DNA of 11,373 nucleotides from DATEXQ01 sp035256745 (lineage in GTDB: Bacteria > Patescibacteriota > Microgenomatia > UBA8517). The translations under genes and the position numbers were made by a program. The DNA lies in NCBI GenBank assembly GCA_035256745.1, contig DATEXQ010000007.1, positions 1 through 11,373 of the forward strand, read 5' to 3'. Below, in pieces: positions 7,015-11,373 of the stretch. The notes beneath the pieces are model-generated. The model searched no databases. It was given only the letters and a program-made list of their open reading frames with translations, and was not told the DNA's origin. Each line of letters opens with the position of its first letter. Position 1 is the first letter of the stretch.

Positions 7015-7476
7015 TTACTCAATGGATAAAATTTCGTACGTAAGTTTACCCGCCGGAGCTTCAACTTCGATTCTTTCTCCGATTTTTTTACCGACTAAAG
7101 CTTTTCCCAAAGGTGATGTGTGAGATATTTTTTTCTCCTTGGGATCTGCCTCCCAATCTCCAACTACAAAAAATATTTGTTTTTCTCCATCTACCTTAAG
7201 TGTAACTTTGGTTCCCACATCAACAAGACTTTTATGACCGTTTTTTGCCTTAACGATAACAACATTTTTTAAAACTTCTTCCAATTCCGCTATTCTTCCA
7301 TCTAAAAACTCGAGCTCTTCTTTTGCGGTTTGATAATCATTATTTTCGCTTAAATCGCCTTGGGTTCTAGCAAAGGATAAACGTTCCACCAGTTTTGGTC
7401 TTTTTATTTCCACCAAAACCTCAAGCTCTTTTTGCAGAACTTCTAAACCTTTCTTTGTGACTTGTGTCTTTGCCAT
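7015..7476 (-). CDS. greA: Transcription elongation factor GreA
   Basis: A 153-residue cleavage factor that enters the RNA polymerase secondary channel and stimulates transcript cleavage in backtracked complexes. The N-terminal coiled coil (about 10-75) carries the tip GDLSENNDYQTAKEE, with acidic D41 and E44 at the same numbers as in E. coli GreA. The C-terminal FKBP-like domain includes SPLGKALVGKKIGE near 119-132. Length is standard (about 155). It is the first gene of the operon leading into lysK. The ATG at 7476 has no close Shine-Dalgarno; GGAGGG is about 18 bases upstream but is locked in a terminator hairpin. The leader suggests control by premature termination. GreA expression is also attenuated in its leader in E. 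coli, although this RNA is not visibly the same. Confidence 0.97.
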   Translation of the reverse strand: MAKTQVTKKGLEVLQKELEVLVEIKRPKLVERLSFARTQGDLSENNDYQTAKEELEFLDGRIAELEEVLKNVVIVKAKNGHKSLVDVGTKVTLKVDGEKQIFFVVGDWEADPKEKKISHTSPLGKALVGKKIGERIEVEAPAGKLTYEILSIE

Positions 7477-7484
7477 ACTACTTC

Positions 7485-7519
7485 AAAAAAAATACCCTCC
7501 TTTTTTTAGGAGAGGAGGG
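7485..7519 (-). terminator. Intrinsic terminator (attenuator) 8 nt before the greA start
   Basis: On the minus strand CCCTCCT (7519-7513) pairs with AGGAGGG (7501-7495) across an 11-nt loop. TA and eight T (7492-7485) follow. It sits inside the greA transcript, so it must be either read through, regulated, or the end of a separate small RNA. Confidence 0.75.
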
Positions 7520-7614
7520 CCTTCCACAGCTTATCGTCTCTCCTCTACCTAGAAAATCCAAATGTCGTTGGACTTCATAGAAAGGGTGTGGGAAGGATAA
7601 ATTATCATGTTACA
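7485..7614 (-). ncRNA. Structured greA leader, possible riboswitch or small RNA
   Basis: From the expected start near 7614 the RNA can form three helices ahead of the terminator. One is an outer helix CCTTCC(C)ACA / TGTGGAAGG (7596-7587 with 7528-7520, one bulge), which abuts the terminator stem. The second is CCTTTCTA with TAGAGGAG (7585-7578 with 7547-7540, 7 of 8 paired including G-U). The third is a small hairpin TCCAA/TTGGA (7572-7568 with 7561-7557, loop of 6). AGGAGAG (7544-7538) can instead pair with CTCTCCT (7514-7508), which takes up the terminator loop and two bases of its stem and breaks the second helix. I do not recognise a known class: no T-box, SAM, lysine or glycine motif. 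Helices were found by eye, with no comparative support. Confidence 0.5.
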
Positions 7615-7620
7615 TCGGGA

Positions 7621-7650
7621 ATTGTAGCTAAATTGATAGCACTTTGTCAA
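7621..7650 (-). promoter_or_regulatory. Promoter of the greA-lysK-HD-serS operon
   Basis: A perfect TTGACA (7650-7645), an 18-base spacer and TACAAT (7626-7621) on the minus strand. The expected start near 7614 gives a leader of about 138 nt to the greA ATG. Confidence 0.75.
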
Positions 7651-7843
7651 TCTATTAGATTATATCAAAATATTCTCATCTGATACATATTTTACCCAGG
7701 ATATATTACCTAAAAAAAGTACCACAATACAGGACTTTTTTTACTAAAGGGGACAAACTTATAAAATACAAAACCAAAAAAATAGATACTAATTAAATCC
7801 TTAATAAAGGACTCCTTGATTAAATGTTTGATACAAATGAGAT
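7651..7843. other. Non-coding spacer between the operon promoter and tRNA-Glu
   Basis: AT-rich, with no credible gene on either strand. It holds the A/T hairpin at 7711-7743 and small overlapping palindromes: TCCTT-AATA-AAGGA at 7798-7811 and AAGGA-C-TCCTT at 7807-7817. The latter may help end or process the tRNA transcript, but they lack a good U run. A second TATAAT on the minus strand (7664-7659) has no matching -35. Confidence 0.5.
7711..7743. terminator. A/T-rich palindrome, possible terminator of the tRNA-Glu transcript
   Basis: TAAAAAAAGT (7711-7720) pairs with ACTTTTTTTA (7734-7743) and CC/GG can extend it inward past a bulged A. On either strand it looks like A-tract, short GC-containing stem, T-tract. 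It lies downstream of tRNA-Glu and upstream of the greA promoter, where a terminator is expected. The stem is weak in GC, so confidence is moderate. Confidence 0.5.
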
Positions 7844-7919
7844 TGGTGACCCCGCTGGGACTCGAACCCAGGTTTTTAGGATGAGAACCTAATGTCCTAG
7901 ACCACTAGACGATGGGGCC
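7844..7919 (-). tRNA. tRNA-Glu (anticodon CTC), CCA encoded
   Basis: A 76-nt cloverleaf. The acceptor GGCCCCA pairs with CGGGGTC (G2-U71 wobble and an A7-C66 mismatch). The D arm is GTCT/GGAC. The anticodon arm is TTAGG-TTCTCAT-CCTAA with anticodon CTC (reads GAG). The variable loop is AAAC, the T arm CTGGG-TTCGAGT-CCCAG, and A73 is followed by a genomically encoded CCA. Overall similarity to bacterial tRNA-Glu (CCCCxTCGTCTAG region) is strong. A second tRNA-Glu (TTC) must be elsewhere to read GAA. It lies between lon and the greA operon on the same strand. Confidence 0.95.
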
Positions 7920-7928
7920 AGTTCTTGA

Positions 7929-7957
7929 ATTTTACCCTTTTTGAAGCTAAATTACAA
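7929..7957 (-). promoter_or_regulatory. tRNA-Glu promoter
   Basis: TTGTAA (7957-7952), a 17-base spacer and TAAAAT (7934-7929) on the minus strand. Transcription would begin about 2-3 bases before the mature tRNA 5' end, so the tRNA need not depend on lon read-through. Confidence 0.5.
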
Positions 7958-7964
7958 TTTAACC

Positions 7965-10400
7965 TTAACTTACTGCCATATAAGAAGGCCTTATAATTCT
8001 TTGTCTTTTCTCCTCTTCCACCAATGGCCATTTCTTGAGAGCGATATTTAAAACTTCTTCCAGTTTGGAGGCAAAAACAAAGTGTACATCTTTTTGGATA
8101 CTTGCCGGAATATCCTCCAAATCCTTTTTATTATCCTTTGGTAAAACAATGGTTTTTAGTCCTGCTCTATGGCCTGCTATAACCTTTTCCTTTACACCTC
8201 CAATTTCCAACACTCTTCCTCTTAAAGTAACTTCTCCTGTCATTCCCACTTTCCTTTTAACCGGTACTCCAGTTATTGCTGAAACCAAAGCTGTTGCCAG
8301 GGCAATTCCGGCTGATGGACCGTCTTTAGGTACCGCTCCTTCGGGAACATGGATATGAACATCCAGGTTATTTGCAAAACTTTCCTTTAAACCCAATAAA
8401 TTCCAGTGGGATTTAGCCCAAGTGAAAGCTGCCTTGGCTGATTCTTTCATAACGTCCCCCAGCTGTCCTGTTAAAATTAAATGTCCCTTTCCGGGCATAA
8501 GGGCTACTTCTATGAAAAGAATTTCTCCACCTGCTGCAGTTACCGCCAAACCTGTAGACATTCCTACCTCATCAATTTTTTCGGCAATCAGGGATGAAAA
8601 CTTTTGTGGACCCAAGAATTTTGTAATATCATCAAGTTGAATCGTTTTGGGAAATTTCTTATTTTCGGCAACCAATCGTGCAATTTTTCGCATACTTGTT
8701 GCCAAATTCCTCTCCAGTTCCCTTACTCCTGCTTCCCTGGTATATCTTTCGATAATTTCGTTTAAGGCATTATCAGAAATTTTTAATTTCCTTTCTTCTA
8801 AACCATGAAGCCTTAACTGCTTTGGCCACAGGAATTTATCGGCAATGTTAAATTTTTCATCCTGTGTATAACCCGGGAACCTGATTACTTCCATCCTATC
8901 CCTTAAAGCATCCGGTATATTTTCCAAAACATTTCCCGTTGCAATAAACATTACCTGAGAAAGATCAAAAGGAACCTCCAGATAGTGATCGGAGAATTCT
9001 TTATTTTGTTCGGGATCCAGTGCTTCCAGAAGTGCACTTGATGGATCTCCCCTGAAATCGATTCCGATTTTATCTATTTCATCAAGCATGAAAATGGGAT
9101 TTGCCGTTCCTGCTGTTTTTACTCCTTGAATAATTCTTCCAGGCAATGCCCCAACGTAAGTTCTCCTATGTCCTCTTATTTCTGCCTCGTCTCTAATGCC
9201 CCCTAAAGAAACCCTAATAAATTTCCTTCCCAAGCTTCTTGCTATTGATTTACCTATGGAAGTTTTTCCGACACCTGGTGGACCTATAAAACAAAGTATT
9301 GTTGGTTGGGATTGATCTCTTCCTTCTTCGCTTTTTTTCTTTTTTTTATTGCCTGATTTTTTTATTTTCATTACTGCTAAATATTCCAAAATCCTTTCTT
9401 TAGCCTTATCCAGTGCATAATGGTCATCTTTCAGGATTTTGGCTGCTTTTTTGATTGAAACTTCATTTGGTGAAAATTTACTCCAGGGCATATCAACCAA
9501 CCAATCAAGATAATTTCTGATATATCCGCCTTCAGGATTATTTGGAGACATTTGGATTAAGCGTCTTAACTCTTTCTGCGCTTTTTTCTTTACTTCTATA
9601 GGCATCCCGGCTTCCTTAATTTTTTTCTTGTAGGTTCTTACTTCTTCCGAATCCAATTCCCCTTCCTCTTCACCAAGTTCTTCTTCTATAGTTCTTTTCT
9701 TTTCCCTAAGCATGGCTTTTCTCATCTGGTCTTCAAATCTTTTTTGGGTTTTGCTGCTAATACTTTTTTCTATATCCAAAACATTTACTTCGTGGGAGAG
9801 AAGTTCCAAGGTTTTTTTCATCCTTTTAATCAAGGATGGTTCTTCAAGAAGCTTTTGCTTATCAAAAACTCTTATTTCCAAAAGTGAAGCTATCTGGTCA
9901 ACTAATTCAACCGCAGCTACTTGGCCTGAGACCACTCTCATCACAGTCATTATTTCTGCTTGCTTTCCCATATTTATAGCTTTTTTGAAAAGTTCAACCA
10001 GCTGTTTTGATACGGCTTTTATTTCATCTGTTTCTTCTTTTTCCTCTTCAACACTTGCAACCTTGGCAACCAAGAAGGGTTCGTAAGTTACTATCTCTTC
10101 CAGTTCCACTCTTTCCTGACCTCGAATTAATGCGTTTACTTCACCTTCTGTAGTCATCATTTGAGTAATTGTGGCAATAGTTCCTACTTTATATAAATCC
10201 TCCTCCAATGGGTCGCCTGTTCTGGGGTCTTTTTGGGTAAAGATGGCAATTACTTTATCTTCCTGAAAAGCAGTATTTACGGCTGATACACTTTTTGGCC
10301 TACCGAAAGTCAAAAGGTTATCTGTATGTGGAAAAACGACGCTACCTCTAATAGCAACAATGGGAATCCTTCTTGTGGTTTTTTTTATTTCTTCTGTCAT
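7965..10400 (-). CDS. lon: ATP-dependent protease LonA
   Basis: An 811-residue cytosolic AAA+ serine protease that degrades misfolded and regulatory proteins. The N-terminal substrate-binding domain starts at IPIVAIRGSVVFPHT (12-26) and continues into a coiled coil to about 310. The AAA+ module has Walker A GPPGVGKT at 373-380 and Walker B FMLDEID at 437-443. The protease domain has catalytic Ser696 in DGPSAGIA and Lys739 in GGVKEKVIAGH; their spacing of 43 equals that of E. coli S679/K722. It is slightly longer than E. coli Lon (784), partly from a Lys-rich insert just before Walker A (about 347-361). The start at 10400 fits the conserved N-terminus; there is no Shine-Dalgarno, and the promoter implies a leader of about 5 nt. 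A CIRCE-like operator over the promoter predicts HrcA-controlled heat induction. Confidence 0.98.
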   Translation of the reverse strand: MTEEIKKTTRRIPIVAIRGSVVFPHTDNLLTFGRPKSVSAVNTAFQEDKVIAIFTQKDPRTGDPLEEDLYKVGTIATITQMMTTEGEVNALIRGQERVELEEIVTYEPFLVAKVASVEEEKEETDEIKAVSKQLVELFKKAINMGKQAEIMTVMRVVSGQVAAVELVDQIASLLEIRVFDKQKLLEEPSLIKRMKKTLELLSHEVNVLDIEKSISSKTQKRFEDQMRKAMLREKKRTIEEELGEEEGELDSEEVRTYKKKIKEAGMPIEVKKKAQKELRRLIQMSPNNPEGGYIRNYLDWLVDMPWSKFSPNEVSIKKAAKILKDDHYALDKAKERILEYLAVMKIKKSGNKKKKKSEEGRDQSQPTILCFIGPPGVGKTSIGKSIARSLGRKFIRVSLGGIRDEAEIRGHRRTYVGALPGRIIQGVKTAGTANPIFMLDEIDKIGIDFRGDPSSALLEALDPEQNKEFSDHYLEVPFDLSQVMFIATGNVLENIPDALRDRMEVIRFPGYTQDEKFNIADKFLWPKQLRLHGLEERKLKISDNALNEIIERYTREAGVRELERNLATSMRKIARLVAENKKFPKTIQLDDITKFLGPQKFSSLIAEKIDEVGMSTGLAVTAAGGEILFIEVALMPGKGHLILTGQLGDVMKESAKAAFTWAKSHWNLLGLKESFANNLDVHIHVPEGAVPKDGPSAGIALATALVSAITGVPVKRKVGMTGEVTLRGRVLEIGGVKEKVIAGHRAGLKTIVLPKDNKKDLEDIPASIQKDVHFVFASKLEEVLNIALKKWPLVEEEKRQRIIRPSYMAVS

Positions 10401-10406
10401 ATGTTT

Positions 10407-10433
10407 TTAGCAGTCTACAGCAACGATTGCTAG
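10407..10433. promoter_or_regulatory. CIRCE-like operator (HrcA binding site) at lon
   Basis: The plus strand reads TTAGCAGTC-N9-GATTGCTAG, against the CIRCE consensus TTAGCACTC-N9-GAGTGCTAA. That is 8 of 9 and 7 of 9 matches with the exact 9-base spacing. It covers most of the lon -10 and spacer, the right place for a repressor. HrcA itself is not in the window. Confidence 0.75.
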
Positions 10434-10440
10434 TTGTCAA
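10412..10440 (-). promoter_or_regulatory. lon promoter
   Basis: A perfect TTGACA (10440-10435), a 17-base spacer and TAGACT (10417-10412) on the minus strand. The expected start near 10404-10405 is only about 5 bases before the ATG at 10400, so the mRNA would be nearly leaderless. The CIRCE-like repeat overlaps the -10 and spacer. Confidence 0.7.
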
Positions 10441-10459
10441 CTCTCCATACTTATATACT

Positions 10460-10930
10460 TTATTTTCTTCTTAGAAGTTTCTCAAAATGGATATTTTCGG
10501 ATATTAATGCAATAAAAGTTCCCAAAACTGCCCCACCCAGAATATCAATAGGATAATGAACATTACCAAAAATTCTTCCTAAGGAAACAAACAATGCCCC
10601 CAGAAGATAAAGAATCCCGATTTTTTTATCGAAAAGAAAAATCGCCACAGCCAAGCTAAAAGCCATGGCACTGTGTCCTGACGGAAATGCAGAGTCAAAC
10701 GGAACTGTTAAAGTAAGGGGCGGAAAACCGTTTACTTGAAAGGGTCTTAAACTTGTAGGAAGAATGTCTTTTACCATTTCTGCGATTCCCCAAGAAACAA
10801 AACTTATAATAAATGCGTGAAAAATTTGCTCCCTTTTTATCCTCCCGCCTCTAAACCAAATCGCAATCAAAAAAACATACATTACCCAAATCCAAATACT
10901 CGCAAAAAAAAGAATTATTGAATTTAACAT
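10460..10930 (-). CDS. PAP2-family membrane phosphatase
   Basis: A 156-residue integral membrane phosphatase of the PAP2/BcrC type, which removes phosphate from lipid or isoprenoid phosphates on the outer face of the membrane. Hydrophobic segments lie at about 4-26, 37-53, 86-100, 104-119 and 126-145. Motif 1 is K54...R62-P63 with seven residues between K and RP rather than the usual six. Motif 2 is PSGH at 83-86, and motif 3 is R119-x5-H125-YPID with the nucleophilic His125. Its small size is typical of undecaprenyl-pyrophosphate phosphatase-like members. It starts 13 bases after the L,D-transpeptidase gene, which suggests co-transcription and a role in recycling the peptidoglycan lipid carrier; substrate is inferred. 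No clear Shine-Dalgarno. Confidence 0.93.
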   Translation of the reverse strand: MLNSIILFFASIWIWVMYVFLIAIWFRGGRIKREQIFHAFIISFVSWGIAEMVKDILPTSLRPFQVNGFPPLTLTVPFDSAFPSGHSAMAFSLAVAIFLFDKKIGILYLLGALFVSLGRIFGNVHYPIDILGGAVLGTFIALISENIHFEKLLRRK

Positions 10931-10943
10931 GAAATTAAAATCT

Positions 10944-11373
10944 TTATTCGTGAATAACTATTTTGGTTCCTGGATTTTCAACTGTAGCTCTTACAGAATT
11001 TTTTCCATCAGGCATAACCGGATTTGTCCAATAATAAAGCCTTTCGGCAATAGGAGTAGGTAAATTTACGCAACCGTGGCTATGGGTACGACCAAAATCG
11101 TTGTGCCAATACGTTCCGTGCAATCCATAACCCCGCCAACTTGGAATTCCGCTCCCCTCAAAATACATAACATAAGGAACATTGGGCAGATTATAATAAT
11201 ATTTTCCGCTTCCCCCTTCCATTCTGGTTGCCCGAAGTTTAATCCAGATATGAAACTCTCCCTTCGGAGTCGGCATCCAGGGAAGCCCCGTGGAAACAAG
11301 AGTTTCCAGAAAAAGATTACTTCCATCCCAAGCTCTTAATTTCTGTTCTGATAAATCAATTTCAATGTAGCGC
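10944..11373 (-). CDS. L,D-transpeptidase (YkuD), 5' end cut by right edge
   Basis: The frame is open to the window edge, giving 142 codons. An internal ATG at 11276 is not the start: upstream codons read YIEIDLSEQKLRAW and ETLVSTGLPW, the typical first strands of a YkuD domain. The active site is HGTYWHNDFG followed by SHGCVNLP, with the conserved His and catalytic Cys. YkuD enzymes form 3-3 cross-links in peptidoglycan or attach proteins to it, outside the membrane. The C-terminus ends shortly after the domain (TVENPGTKIVIHE), so no extra C-terminal domain is present. Any signal peptide, membrane anchor or peptidoglycan-binding domain lies beyond the edge. It is followed by the PAP2 gene after 13 bases. 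Confidence 0.95.
   Translation of the reverse strand, partial: RYIEIDLSEQKLRAWDGSNLFLETLVSTGLPWMPTPKGEFHIWIKLRATRMEGGSGKYYYNLPNVPYVMYFEGSGIPSWRGYGLHGTYWHNDFGRTHSHGCVNLPTPIAERLYYWTNPVMPDGKNSVRATVENPGTKIVIHE

Noticed and set aside
7480..7501. GGAGGG upstream of greA as its Shine-Dalgarno
   Set aside because: It is about 18 bases from the ATG and forms the 3' arm of the terminator hairpin.
7477..7614. T-box or lysine riboswitch ahead of the lysK operon
   Set aside because: No T-box core (AGGGTGG-ACCGCG type), no long specifier stem and the leader is too short for either class; left as unassigned structured leader.
11276..11276. ATG at 11276 as the L,D-transpeptidase start
   Set aside because: The 32 codons upstream are in frame, stop-free and read as the conserved first strands of the YkuD domain.
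1..11373. CRISPR array, insertion sequence, integrase or phage genes
   Set aside because: No spaced direct repeats, transposase or integrase motifs seen on either strand; the only sign of mobility is the rarA remnant and its adjacent gene.

Overview
The window looks like a piece of a compact, AT-rich genome from the candidate phyla radiation (Patescibacteria). A Microgenomates-type member is my best guess, but this is an inference from gene content. The pointers are a class I (archaeal-type) lysyl-tRNA synthetase in an otherwise bacterial setting, short intergenic gaps, few Shine-Dalgarno sites, and small spermidine synthase-like, HD-domain and PAP2 proteins of the sort common there. TGA is used as an ordinary stop (the kinase gene ends in TGA), so the Gracilibacteria/SR1 code is not in use.

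Layout. Left edge to 810 (minus strand): a P-loop kinase resembling chloramphenicol phosphotransferases, followed by the start of a spermidine synthase-like methyltransferase that runs off the left edge. The two overlap by ATGA. From 863 to 2181 (plus): rarA with its own promoter, ending in a terminator that also works in the other direction. From 2183 to 2737 (minus): a richer-GC, self-contained gene (promoter, strong Shine-Dalgarno, GlcG/HbpS-like protein). Just beyond it, at 2741-3002, lies a decayed copy of the 3' third of rarA. The gene therefore looks like a one-gene insert at the rarA 3' end. From 3052 to 3555 (plus): an unrecognised 167-residue protein.

From 7476 down to 3545 (minus) runs a tight operon greA - lysK (class I LysRS) - HD-domain protein - serS, joining transcription elongation and aminoacylation. 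It has a near-consensus promoter and a leader of about 140 nt. By hand this leader folds into a stacked helix and an intrinsic terminator ending 8 nt before the greA ATG, with a competing antiterminator pairing. That is an attenuator or riboswitch architecture I cannot assign to a known class. Upstream is tRNA-Glu(CTC) with its own promoter.

From 10400 down to 7965 (minus): the LonA protease, whose promoter is overlapped by a CIRCE-like operator, so HrcA heat-shock control is likely. From the right edge down to 10460 (minus): a 5'-truncated L,D-transpeptidase followed closely by a PAP2 phosphatase, a cell-envelope pair.

The most interesting items are the greA leader, the CIRCE element on lon, the rarA 3' duplication around a compositionally distinct gene, and promoters that place transcription starts within a few bases of the rarA and lon start codons.
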